A DNA stretch of 64,000 nucleotides from a virus, in IMG/VR virus record IMGVR_UViG_3300007512_000021, positions 16,643 through 80,642 of that record. One strand, given 5' to 3'. Below are positions 21,183 through 30,202 of this stretch, piece by piece (the first letter of the stretch is position 1; the number at the start of each line of letters is the position of its first letter). The position numbers and the translations under genes are program-made. The notes under the pieces were generated by a model. It saw only the letters and a list, made by a program, of their open reading frames with translations, made no database searches and was not told where the DNA came from.

Positions 21183-21202
21183 AAACTTGATTGACGACTA
21201 TT

Positions 21203-23119
21203 TTAGAAGATATACCATTCCAGCAAGCCATCCTCGGTCAAACCAGCAGAAATAATTTGCACCGCTGCACGATTTTTTAAGATCAAGTCGTTCGGGTTGC
21301 CATTAATTGTGGAAGTGTCCCCTTCCAGTGCCTTGGGCCGCACCAAAACCCGCCCCAAACCAGTTTCATCTGTAATGAAAAAGCGGCGACCTTCGGTAAC
21401 TTCCTCCTCCAAGTGTGGCAAAACGACAACATGATCGGTATCTGTTTCGGTTTTCACACCAATATAGATATCTTCGGGTTGGCAAGTGTGGCTCCCTTCA
21501 ACCACCGTGCGGGGAATGTTGTGTAGTCCAACCGCAGTAAGGGAACTAACCAGAACTTCTACGGCGGATAGCCGCACTTCAGCCTCGGCCAATGAGGTTT
21601 GGAGGGCCAAGATTTCAGCTTGCGCTGTGTTGAGTTCATTACCAAGAACAGTTTCGAGTGAGGTCAGGTCGTCATCAAAGGCGAGCTTGTTTTCGTCAAC
21701 ATGCACCCGACCCGCCACATCAGACCAAACAGAGGGTTCGGTGTTTACGGGTGGTTGGGCTTCTTGATGGGTCAGTCGAACAGCCCCATCAATAACGATG
21801 TTCCCCGTCTCCACATGCTCTGGCATTTCAACGGAAGAGACACGCAAACTCGGTACGCCCATTGTGGGGTCGTAGCTGTACTGACCCGTAAGCTCCGAAT
21901 GGAGGATATGTGTTTCCCCTCCCAATTCTGGATTGAGAGTTGAAGGGTCAACCAAAAGAGAGGTGGTTGTTGAAATGAGCTTGGAGTTCGAGACGGATAG
22001 GGTTCCTGATGAGTGGATCGCCGCCCCGTCTACATGAAGGGAAGTGATTGTGGATCGCCGCACATTAGCTGTGGCGGCCCCGTCAAAAATATGAATCCCT
22101 TCCGCACCATCAATCGTACAGTTGTCTACGAAGACTTCGCCGCTCCCATGAACAGCCAACGCACACCGACCGGCATTAGCATCTGCGATATTAGTTAGGG
22201 TAGTGCCTTGAAGGGTTGCTGTACCCCCCAAAACTTCTACGCACGGCCCTTGTGAAGCCCCGTTTGCATAACGAACCACATGACATTGGATAAGGTTTAC
22301 GGGGCCATCTATGGAGAGGAACCCTTCTTCCATCGCCACATCTTCAGAGTAAAATGTGATTCCGTGGAACCATCCGCCCGCTAACTGGTGCATTTCTCCT
22401 TCGGCGGTGTTTTCAATTTTCACCACACCTTTTGAAGGCATCCCGATTAGATTGATCCCTACAGGAACATTCAAATCCTCAACATATCGGCCAGGTCGGA
22501 GCACAATCGTCCAAGTGTTGTCGATGTCTGCACCAATACCGCCAACACCGCCCGCAACAGCGAAATCCACGGCCTCTTGAATACTATAGAAATCAGCGTG
22601 GCCTTCGGCGGTTTCGGTGTTCTGATCGTTTTCGCTATCTTTCCCACGGTTTGCGTCTACATAAAGAAGCCGCCCACTGGCCGAAAGCCGTGACACATGG
22701 GCCAGCAATTCCCTCAAGTTGTGGTTTTGATCTAAAGCCCAACCCGCACCCGTCGCATCAGAAGGGATCGTTGAGTCCCCCATCTGTTCGCCACCAGCGA
22801 CTAACTTGAGAGATCCAAACTTTGTGAGTGACCGTAAGCGCAAATACTGCTGATCTTCGGCTTCCGTGCCGGGATCTACCACCAAGCGAATAAGGTACGG
22901 ACCTTCGTTGTCTACCGTAAACTCACAGTAGTTATCAGCGACCGTCAGTTCGGCTTCTGACTCGTTCGGGGTGTAGGCAAGCTCCCAAGAGTATTCAAAT
23001 AGAGCGGCATCGTCAGACGTACAACGAACCACATCCCCCGTGCGTAAATCATCTCGACTACTACCAAGGGTTGCTGTCGTTTCATCCCCATTCAACATTG
23101 TCTGAATATTAGCTGCCAT
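21203..23119 (-). CDS. Tail fibre / tailspike-like protein with beta-helix
   Basis: 638 residues, ATG at 23119 behind GGAGCGGAG, TAA stop. Residues about 25-95 look Ig-like. Residues about 155-400 read as a right-handed parallel beta-helix of the pectate-lyase type: YSIQEAVDFAV, then TIVLRPGRYVEDLNV, followed by short repeating strands with a regular hydrophobic pattern. A coiled-coil-like stretch follows (about 485-525: LETVLGNELNTAQAEILALQ). The C-terminal ~90 residues (EDIYIGVKTETDTDH to WYIF) resemble the end of the next gene's protein. Beta-helix fibres bind or cut host polysaccharides, but no catalytic set can be assigned here. Probably trimeric. Confidence 0.6.
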   Translation of the reverse strand: MAANIQTMLNGDETTATLGSSRDDLRTGDVVRCTSDDAALFEYSWELAYTPNESEAELTVADNYCEFTVDNEGPYLIRLVVDPGTEAEDQQYLRLRSLTKFGSLKLVAGGEQMGDSTIPSDATGAGWALDQNHNLRELLAHVSRLSASGRLLYVDANRGKDSENDQNTETAEGHADFYSIQEAVDFAVAGGVGGIGADIDNTWTIVLRPGRYVEDLNVPVGINLIGMPSKGVVKIENTAEGEMHQLAGGWFHGITFYSEDVAMEEGFLSIDGPVNLIQCHVVRYANGASQGPCVEVLGGTATLQGTTLTNIADANAGRCALAVHGSGEVFVDNCTIDGAEGIHIFDGAATANVRRSTITSLHVDGAAIHSSGTLSVSNSKLISTTTSLLVDPSTLNPELGGETHILHSELTGQYSYDPTMGVPSLRVSSVEMPEHVETGNIVIDGAVRLTHQEAQPPVNTEPSVWSDVAGRVHVDENKLAFDDDLTSLETVLGNELNTAQAEILALQTSLAEAEVRLSAVEVLVSSLTAVGLHNIPRTVVEGSHTCQPEDIYIGVKTETDTDHVVVLPHLEEEVTEGRRFFITDETGLGRVLVRPKALEGDTSTINGNPNDLILKNRAAVQIISAGLTEDGLLEWYIF

Positions 23120-23131
23120 CTCTCCGCTCCA

Positions 23132-24652
23132 CTACAGATAAAATTGATCTGATACGTTCTCAGACTCTACACGTTTGGGAAGGGTAGCTCCGAGCCGATC
23201 CACCCCCACTTCGTAGTCCTGAACATCAACTTGGTAAGGCATCCACGGACGGATTTCGAGAATCGATTGAGCGATCTGAAGCTCATGCGACTCCCACGGC
23301 CCCTTTCCTGGCAAGCCGCCTTTGATCCCAAGCACCATCTCAATCCGATATTGGCCTTTATTTGGACCCTCTAAAAACTCGAAAATCTCATCCTCAACAA
23401 TCGTACCCAAGTCCACATTTTCGCTGGTCCCAAGGTATTCCATCGACTGATCTTGCACTTTCCCATCCGTCACCACAGCGAAACCGACCAGCCCAGTTGG
23501 GATGGTTTTATAGGCTCGACCAACACTATCTGTAGGATAGGGAAGCCTATGGACCTCCTTCACGGCATACTTGCCCTTGTTGGGGCCAGATGAGATTTCT
23601 ATGGGTGACCCTGGCAAAACGCTGAGAAAGTCCTTGTGGGGGTCAATTAGAAAACCTTTATTAGTTTCGGAGGTTTTAGCCTCTCCAGTGATGCTTTTCG
23701 CACCTCTCCAATTCTTGCGTAAATCTTCATACTTCCATGAGAAATAATCCCATGTCGGGTCGTCCTGAAAGACTTCTCCAAAGAACTCCACGAACATATG
23801 CCGATACTGGTACAGCAGATGGGCGGGCTTTAGGGCTTTCAGGATCAGTTTAATGTTGTGCTGAAGAATAAACGGGGCTTCGGGAAACTCTTGAACATAG
23901 TCGTGGGTGTGTTCAGTACGGTCAGCGGCCACATACGGTTGGATCACGAAATCCGTAACGGTGTGGCAATGGTAATCCTCCGACCCATCTGAAGAATAAA
24001 CCCCATAGGTTTTGCCGTTCCCTTCCGAATTCACTCGGATACGGTGCCAGTGGTCGTCCTCTTGCCCTGTGTGTTTGAGAGCAACCGCATTGACCTCGAT
24101 TTCAAACTGATCTTCTAAACCGACCCCCGACCCTGGTTTCCGCTCAAAGGCTACGGTTTCGACAATATCCACACCAAGATCCGCTAAGAGGCCAACACCT
24201 TCTTCCACAGGATCTTTTCGGGAACCTTCCAGCAACAGAACAACCATCTCTCGGAGAAAGTCTCGCATGGAGATATCTCCATCGAGTTCAATCAATTCTG
24301 AATGTGGACGCATAGAATCGGGGAAAACCACCCGACCAAGGATCTGATAAAGAAATTCGGACCTCGTAAGGTCGAACTTCATATCATCCACATTTAGCTC
24401 CATCTCAACTTGGAATTCCGCAAGCTGTTTGGCTATGGCCCTAAAAAGATTGGAGTACAGCGGTCCCTGAACCTGTGAAACATAGTTTGATGGCAAGCGT
24501 TTCAGGAACAGCCGCATAATGGCATCCTCAATCGCCCGCCTTCTTACGTTTGAGGTTTGGCCCTCTGGTGTAATTTGAGCGGGGTTTTCAACCCTGCTCA
24601 AAAGACGATTTCCTACATACCGAGGCTTCTTTTTGTCATCATCGTAAGCCAT
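23132..24652 (-). CDS. Tail protein I-like baseplate wedge component
   Basis: 506 residues, ATG at 24652 overlapping the J-like stop, AGGAG upstream, TAG stop. Residues 30-130 are helical with RAIEDAIMRLFLKRLPSNYV, the kind of start seen in gpI/gp7-type wedge proteins. A beta-rich domain with several histidines follows (about residues 195-265: DDHWHRIRVN, DYHCHTV, EHTHDYV). A helical segment comes next (about 270-300: ILKALKPAHLLYQYRHMF). It partners the J-like protein in other contractile tails, and the gene order here is the same. The His-rich region might bind metal; that is speculation. Confidence 0.65.
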   Translation of the reverse strand: MAYDDDKKKPRYVGNRLLSRVENPAQITPEGQTSNVRRRAIEDAIMRLFLKRLPSNYVSQVQGPLYSNLFRAIAKQLAEFQVEMELNVDDMKFDLTRSEFLYQILGRVVFPDSMRPHSELIELDGDISMRDFLREMVVLLLEGSRKDPVEEGVGLLADLGVDIVETVAFERKPGSGVGLEDQFEIEVNAVALKHTGQEDDHWHRIRVNSEGNGKTYGVYSSDGSEDYHCHTVTDFVIQPYVAADRTEHTHDYVQEFPEAPFILQHNIKLILKALKPAHLLYQYRHMFVEFFGEVFQDDPTWDYFSWKYEDLRKNWRGAKSITGEAKTSETNKGFLIDPHKDFLSVLPGSPIEISSGPNKGKYAVKEVHRLPYPTDSVGRAYKTIPTGLVGFAVVTDGKVQDQSMEYLGTSENVDLGTIVEDEIFEFLEGPNKGQYRIEMVLGIKGGLPGKGPWESHELQIAQSILEIRPWMPYQVDVQDYEVGVDRLGATLPKRVESENVSDQFYL

Positions 24653-27600
24653 TAGTAGCTCCTACCTCGATAAGACACGTCTGTGGGCTGATCCTCGTCA
24701 AATGACAGAGTGATCTCACCAATCTCGAAATAAGAGGACGGACTACACTGCAAATCCGAAACACCGCTATCCCCTGCACTTGCATAGGTAGCGGTGAAGG
24801 AATGGTCTAAAGGAGAAGCCCCTACGGGTAAGCTGATCAGGATCTTATTGCCCGTAAGCTCTTTGCGACGGGCTGCGATTTCTTCATCGGTCACATAGCC
24901 TTGCGCTCGAATCGTCACATCGTCCGAATAGTTCGGGATCGGGAGGCCGTTTTCGCCAATGATATAAGACTGATCTACTTGACCCCCAATAAGTTGAGGG
25001 AACACATCAATTAGGTCCGTTGAAAAACCGTCCTTCTCAATCATCCTATAAACGCCATACTCTGCCCCACCTCCCACAGTGGTCGTGTGGTTCAAAGTCT
25101 CGTGGAGAAGGAATACGCTTGCCCCCCCAGTTGACCAATCAAGAAGAAGGGAATGGTCGCCCGCTTGGTCGGAAGCCAAGCTCTCTTGGATAACGTAGGA
25201 GCCGTCCGATAAGGTCATCTTCGTCATTGGTAAAACGACATAAGAGACACCTGCCGCACTATCAATCGCCTCTACAACATCAGATTGACGGATAGGGTCG
25301 CCCATTTGCAGCCCCGCAAACAGGGTTGCCAGCGAGTACCTAACAGATGCGTCTACGGTCGATGCCGCTTGCCCTCTTGTCGTAACTACCGTGGCCGAAA
25401 TGTCTACTTGGATTGGGATCGATTCTTTGATCAAGACATCGGCGGCGAGATGTTTCATCCCATCGATAGTCTCTTGGGTAGTCGCAACGATTAGGTTGCT
25501 TGTGTATTTCACCGTAAAGTTCTCATCGTGCTTATAGCTGATGAGAACGGTGTCTCCATCCCCGATTTCTTGTCCTTCAATACGCTTGATCGCTATGGGA
25601 GTGGTTTGATCCCCTTCTATGATTGTGTAGTCGAAAACCCCAGACGGATCATAAGGGCCTCGGTATTCGGTCGCCCCGTCCTCAGATGTGACTTTAATGG
25701 TTAGATTGATCCCACCAAGGTTCGAGAGGTATTCGATATACTCCCCGACCAAAACATGAGACTCATCCTCCACCTCAATCAGTTCGCCCGTGGGTACAAC
25801 AACATCTTCGCTGGCTTCCACAGGGGCAGTGACTTGAACGTAGTCCCCCGCTTCGGCAGAGAACCCCAAAGTAGTTGGGGGAGTCGCACGAGTAAGGGTG
25901 TACACACTGGGATCAAGCTCACCCGCAACTGTGCCCGTCATCGAAAGGATATCAGACACCGGCTGCCGCCCGAAAACATAGGCGGAACCCGTTCGGTAGC
26001 GATAATCCCCCAACACCACATCCCCGAAATCGACCGATGGCTGGTCAATATCTGTCGAAAGCGTGATGACGTTGTACGAAGAGATTTCTACATCAGTGAG
26101 GTCGAAGTATTCCCCCGTGGAAGCGTTTACTAACCCCAACTTAGGAACTTCATAGTTCAGCATTTCCATAAGCGGATTCTCAAGGGACAGATTGTCGTCA
26201 AGAACACGGAATGTCAGACTGTCTAAATGGACCAATTCAAACTGAACGTCCTGTTTCGTCTCGAAAGTGAACGCAAAAGTATCTGCTATGTTGGTGTCTG
26301 TGGTCCCTCGGACCCACACATCCACCTTTCCTCCCAAATGTTTATTGTAATCGGGATCAAAGTCCCGCCTCATCAGGTCATCCCCCGCAGCCACGCAAAG
26401 GGCTTCTTGCACCCCTGCGATTGAAGCAACCGCTTGGTAGTAGCCTCGTTTTGTGCCTGTATCGATTGAGGCTATTTTTACGAGAGTTCGATTTGCCAGA
26501 ACACCATTTGATTCGCCCGAAGCCCCCCCATAAGTGGGGGCATCATTAGTCACAGAAAGCCCTTGGATTGGAGTGGTGCTAAGTTCACCGGAATTTAGGT
26601 TCCCGCCCTCTCCGGTATTCAAAGCGACGACCCCCACCTTGACGGAATACCGCTTAGTGGTGGGGTCGTAGTACGAAGAGGCATCCTCATAAGGGATAGA
26701 AGCGGAAGATGTTGTTAAAAAGGTTGTAGAACCCCCCTTCACTCTTGATCCCAATGGGATGAATAGGGTTGTGAGCACTTCAGATGTATAAAAAGTGGCT
26801 TCGCCCCTTGCTTTCAACCCGCTCCTTCGAGCGACCCCATAATTTGCTGCCATCTTATCAAAACACCCGTCGATCAGCGGCTGCACTGCTTCGGGCGATC
26901 CGAAATGGAAAGCGTTTGCTAATGCGGTTTTATATGGGGACTCCGACGCTTGGATGCTGGAACCAACTCCAAAAGGGTCATCGATTTCCAGCAAGGTATG
27001 AAAAGACGAGGATCGGTGAAGAAAGTCCACCAACATTCGGATTCGTTGAGCTTCGCTAATGTAGGGGTCAACAATCACATCCCGCAAAATGGTCCCCGGA
27101 TGAAAAGAGACATCTGGGTTCGCTAAATAGATGTTCGCCGCCACATCAGACAGAAGCATCTCTTTAGTGACGGTGGGGATAAGTCCTGATTGAGCAAGAA
27201 CGGGCTGTGGTTTGGCTTCCACTTCAACGGAATATGCGGACTCATATTCAACCCCGTTCGGGTCCATATAGACCGATGTCGCCACATAATAGAGAGGATC
27301 AGCATCTTCCGTAGCGAGAAAGTCATTGTTAGAAATCGTTGCGGGCGTGTTGTTTGGGCCGCCTGTGCGGGAATGGGCAAAAGAGTAGTTATTCGTTCGT
27401 GTGTACTTCTCCACTTTCATCTGCAACCGCAGCTTATCCATGAGGTCGTCTACAACCATGACCTCATCCACTTCTCGTGAAATCACCTCTTGTGTTCCAA
27501 AATCTGCTTGTTGTGCGATGATTTGAAGCACCTGAGGAGACTTCAAAAGATTTCCGTCCTCATCTCGTGTGACTTCCATGTCCACATCCATTGAGGCCAA

Positions 27601-28137
27601 TTCGGTTCCATAGCGGTTAACTTCGGGAAGGGTCACCAAGTTCAAGTTGATCTTTGTGTACCCCGCATCTCCACCCCCCGAAACGGTTGAGCAGTAAAAG
27701 TTGTAGCCAAGCAACCCTGTGCGATCCTCTGGCCCTTCAACCAAAACTCTTACAAAAGCCTGATAAGACTCGACTCTGACACCACTTGGGGGAGGAGGAG
27801 GCTCTCGGAGGGTGTCGGGGCCAACTAATATTAGATTGATTTCCCCAAGATCCGAATGCTGACCCTTTAGGTTAGTGGCCCGCACAATAACCGTATTGTC
27901 GCCGGGAAATAGATCCAACCCTCCAATATAGGCTTCTGGGTTGGGGACTACGAAACCACCCTTCGTAAAGGAGATCAGGTCGGGGCTTGATACGAAGGCT
28001 TTCCCTCGAACGGAAACTTCTAAGTCAACTGTGTTCTCTTCATCGTAGGTTCCAGTGATGAAACGGCTTTCAACAGTTGTTGAAAGAGCCGTCTTAGATA
28101 GATACTGGCCGTTCGGCATTAGAAAATAGATGGCCAT
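24652..28137 (-). CDS. Baseplate J-like wedge protein (gp6/gpJ type)
   Basis: 1161 residues, ATG at 28137 directly after the previous TAA, with GGGGAG upstream. The first ~320 residues look like Ig/fibronectin-like segments, with a PPPPP linker near residue 115. Residues about 320-560 match the J-type core: a helical start (LLSDVAANIYLANPDVSFHPGT), an IPLGSRVKGGSTTFLTT strand pair, then a conserved-looking YGGASGESN. Further beta domains follow, then a helical TIDGMKHLAADVLI segment and a C-terminal region with DVVEAIDSAAGVSYVVLPM. Usual J proteins are 300-660 residues, so this one is much enlarged. Its stop overlaps the ATG of the gpI-like gene (TAATG). It would bridge hub and fibres in the baseplate. 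Confidence 0.8.
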   Translation of the reverse strand: MAIYFLMPNGQYLSKTALSTTVESRFITGTYDEENTVDLEVSVRGKAFVSSPDLISFTKGGFVVPNPEAYIGGLDLFPGDNTVIVRATNLKGQHSDLGEINLILVGPDTLREPPPPPSGVRVESYQAFVRVLVEGPEDRTGLLGYNFYCSTVSGGGDAGYTKINLNLVTLPEVNRYGTELASMDVDMEVTRDEDGNLLKSPQVLQIIAQQADFGTQEVISREVDEVMVVDDLMDKLRLQMKVEKYTRTNNYSFAHSRTGGPNNTPATISNNDFLATEDADPLYYVATSVYMDPNGVEYESAYSVEVEAKPQPVLAQSGLIPTVTKEMLLSDVAANIYLANPDVSFHPGTILRDVIVDPYISEAQRIRMLVDFLHRSSSFHTLLEIDDPFGVGSSIQASESPYKTALANAFHFGSPEAVQPLIDGCFDKMAANYGVARRSGLKARGEATFYTSEVLTTLFIPLGSRVKGGSTTFLTTSSASIPYEDASSYYDPTTKRYSVKVGVVALNTGEGGNLNSGELSTTPIQGLSVTNDAPTYGGASGESNGVLANRTLVKIASIDTGTKRGYYQAVASIAGVQEALCVAAGDDLMRRDFDPDYNKHLGGKVDVWVRGTTDTNIADTFAFTFETKQDVQFELVHLDSLTFRVLDDNLSLENPLMEMLNYEVPKLGLVNASTGEYFDLTDVEISSYNVITLSTDIDQPSVDFGDVVLGDYRYRTGSAYVFGRQPVSDILSMTGTVAGELDPSVYTLTRATPPTTLGFSAEAGDYVQVTAPVEASEDVVVPTGELIEVEDESHVLVGEYIEYLSNLGGINLTIKVTSEDGATEYRGPYDPSGVFDYTIIEGDQTTPIAIKRIEGQEIGDGDTVLISYKHDENFTVKYTSNLIVATTQETIDGMKHLAADVLIKESIPIQVDISATVVTTRGQAASTVDASVRYSLATLFAGLQMGDPIRQSDVVEAIDSAAGVSYVVLPMTKMTLSDGSYVIQESLASDQAGDHSLLLDWSTGGASVFLLHETLNHTTTVGGGAEYGVYRMIEKDGFSTDLIDVFPQLIGGQVDQSYIIGENGLPIPNYSDDVTIRAQGYVTDEEIAARRKELTGNKILISLPVGASPLDHSFTATYASAGDSGVSDLQCSPSSYFEIGEITLSFDEDQPTDVSYRGRSY

Positions 28138-29217
28138 TTAGAAACTCCCCATCGAATTGACTACCACACCATCCCTACGAACTAATGCGGATGCGCCCGG
28201 TGCCGTATAAACAATACTTATTGTCACGGGGGCACCCGAATAGTTTTGAACTACGACATTACACAAGTAAGTAGTGGGGTCTTTTCGGTGCTGCTGCACT
28301 CGAACATCCACCACTCGATACAACCGCTCTTTCGTAGTCACGCTTTGGTATTTCGCTTGTTGGGCTTGGATATCCTTATGGGTCTCCAACACTCGGTTGA
28401 TCTCATCCGAAATTACACCCCCAACAGAAGCGTTGCCCTTTTTACCGACCATCTTCATGATCTGAGAGCCATACCAACGGTGCTGAAGGTTTGACCCTAA
28501 ATCTGTAAGCAGAGCCTTTAAGCAGGATTGATACAGATGATCCTCATCTCGAATCATTTGAAAATGGCCCGCCGCATCCACTCGAACATCATTCTCAACT
28601 CTCGTTGCCATACATCTGCGACACCGATTAGCTTCCGTTGTGTAAGTCACCTCAAAACGGTTGTTATTCCGCTGTTTTACGGGATAGAAAAACCGAGGAT
28701 AAGATACTGTCATGTACCCGTCTCGAAGCCCGATACCCCACGGGGGGGCGATTTCTTGCCCCGAACTGGCCCGCTGACCACTAAAACCTAAGGTCTCTAA
28801 AGACGATCCCGAAAGGGAGATTCGGCTTCCAACACCAAGCTGGAGACGATCCTCAAACAAAAGACGACCCCCTTCGTCGGACACCACCACCCCACCAAAT
28901 AGCTTGCCTAAAGTATGGGCGAGATCCTTCGTCGTATGTAGCCCAACATCCAGTTCGACTTCCTTAGTCATGCCCATGTAGGTAATCCCAAACACTCTCG
29001 CATCTGGATAGACCCGATAGGCCCCTGGAGCACCTGCGAGCAATCTTGCGGGTGTTTGTAGCCCTTCTGGTGGGATCTCTCGGTCATTCATATAAACCTT
29101 CACACCCCCCACCACTGTATGTGAGGTCTGGAGAGTCACCCCGTCTGATGAGAGCAGCACTGGCTCTCGAATCATCTCATGGGGGCAAGCAAAGGCTAAT
29201 TGAAATTCAATGGACAT
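28138..29217 (-). CDS. Baseplate wedge protein with gp25-like C-terminal domain
   Basis: 359 residues. ATG at 29217 (MSIEFQLAFACPHE) follows AGAGGAAG; the earlier ATG at 29238 lacks a binding site. Residues about 225-345 resemble gp25/gpW-type wedge proteins: QSCLKALLTDLGSNLQHRWYG, then a helix and a beta-rich end with VVDVRVQQHRKDPTTYLCNV. T4 gp25 is about 130 residues, so this protein carries some 220 extra N-terminal residues. These include a hook-like beta domain (about 85-150) and a cysteine pair CRRC at 199-202 with another Cys at 11. The TAA is followed directly by the ATG of the J-like gene. Adjacent gp25-, J- and I-like genes form the classical wedge cluster of contractile tails. Confidence 0.65.
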   Translation of the reverse strand: MSIEFQLAFACPHEMIREPVLLSSDGVTLQTSHTVVGGVKVYMNDREIPPEGLQTPARLLAGAPGAYRVYPDARVFGITYMGMTKEVELDVGLHTTKDLAHTLGKLFGGVVVSDEGGRLLFEDRLQLGVGSRISLSGSSLETLGFSGQRASSGQEIAPPWGIGLRDGYMTVSYPRFFYPVKQRNNNRFEVTYTTEANRCRRCMATRVENDVRVDAAGHFQMIRDEDHLYQSCLKALLTDLGSNLQHRWYGSQIMKMVGKKGNASVGGVISDEINRVLETHKDIQAQQAKYQSVTTKERLYRVVDVRVQQHRKDPTTYLCNVVVQNYSGAPVTISIVYTAPGASALVRRDGVVVNSMGSF

Positions 29218-29245
29218 ACACTTCCTCTGTCTGACCATAGGAAGC

Positions 29246-29250
29246 TATAG
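29246..29250 (-). promoter_or_regulatory. CTATA motif, candidate late-promoter element
   Basis: CTATA (context TTTCTCTATAGCTTCC) in the 46-nt gap before the gp25-like gene, 28 nt ahead of its ATG. It would start a unit holding gp25-like, J-like and gpI-like genes. Confidence 0.4.
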
Positions 29251-29263
29251 AGAAACCAACCAA

Positions 29264-30199
29264 TCACTCGTCATCGTCCACGGGTGGGGCGGCCAGATTG
29301 TTGATCACCTCAATCCTGTTTTCCCCTTCCAGCCTCATCCATGGGGTTGTCCCACCTACCCAATCTTCACTTCCATCCTGTCGATCCAACATCAGGAAGT
29401 CATAGTGGCCTTCCTTGTAACTCTCTGGATTCGCCCTTCCGATGATGGGAATGTCCTCCTCATCCACATCGAAAAGGATGCGGTCCAAAATATTTATGTG
29501 GTGTTGTAACGTATAGGCACTGGCCCACTCTTGTGGGAGCGGCAACCCCTCAAGCAGGTTTGCAAGGCAGGACTTCAATCGGACCTTCCTCTCGTTTCGT
29601 AGCTGCTCCGCCAAGTCCATCAACTTCACGATCCGCCACTCTAAATTTTGCCTTTTTTCACGAATCGCCTGAGATGCCCAAGCACGGGAATTCACAACAT
29701 GCTCCGCTACGATTTCGGCTTTATCCCAAACCATCACCTTCCCAATACGGAGTCGGGGGTTCTTGCCGTAAATGATCTCCCCACCAGTATCGAATCCCGC
29801 ACCAGGGTTTTGACGAGTCCTTACTGTGATCAGCCCTCCGTAGGGTTCAAGATATTTCATCGTAACGGCCCCCTCATCGTCTTCCTCGAAAACCACCCCG
29901 TTTTCGGGATCAAGGAACAAGGAGATATCAAAAGGGTTCCCACCTTGAGCGATATACGCTCTCATAAGTTTTGCTAAAGTGGATTTTGGTGGAAAGGCCG
30001 CTACACCGATTCGAGTTTCCGTAGCGTGAATATCCTCAGTGTCTTTTTCCCAAAGCATAACAATGGAACCAATGCGATTGATCTCTTGAGTACACTGCTC
30101 CAAGTGTTGGTCTACATTACGGAGTTCTTGGAGAAGAAATCGGCGTAGAGCAATCCAATCGCCCATCCGAAACACACCAAGCCAACTGAAAGAAGCCAT
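29264..30199 (-). CDS. Conserved-looking baseplate-module protein, unknown function
   Basis: 311 residues, ATG at 30199 after AAGGGG at about 9 nt, TGA stop. The sequence is helical at residues 10-45, has a mixed alpha/beta middle with GGLITVRTRQNPGAGFDTGG, then a helical, charged region (about 165-215, including REKRQNLEWRIVKLMDLAEQ) and an acidic C-terminus. No enzyme motif is visible. It sits directly before the gp25-like wedge gene, so a wedge or wedge-to-hub role is plausible. Confidence 0.6.
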   Translation of the reverse strand: MASFSWLGVFRMGDWIALRRFLLQELRNVDQHLEQCTQEINRIGSIVMLWEKDTEDIHATETRIGVAAFPPKSTLAKLMRAYIAQGGNPFDISLFLDPENGVVFEEDDEGAVTMKYLEPYGGLITVRTRQNPGAGFDTGGEIIYGKNPRLRIGKVMVWDKAEIVAEHVVNSRAWASQAIREKRQNLEWRIVKLMDLAEQLRNERKVRLKSCLANLLEGLPLPQEWASAYTLQHHINILDRILFDVDEEDIPIIGRANPESYKEGHYDFLMLDRQDGSEDWVGGTTPWMRLEGENRIEVINNLAAPPVDDDE

Positions 30200-30202
30200 T
30201 TG

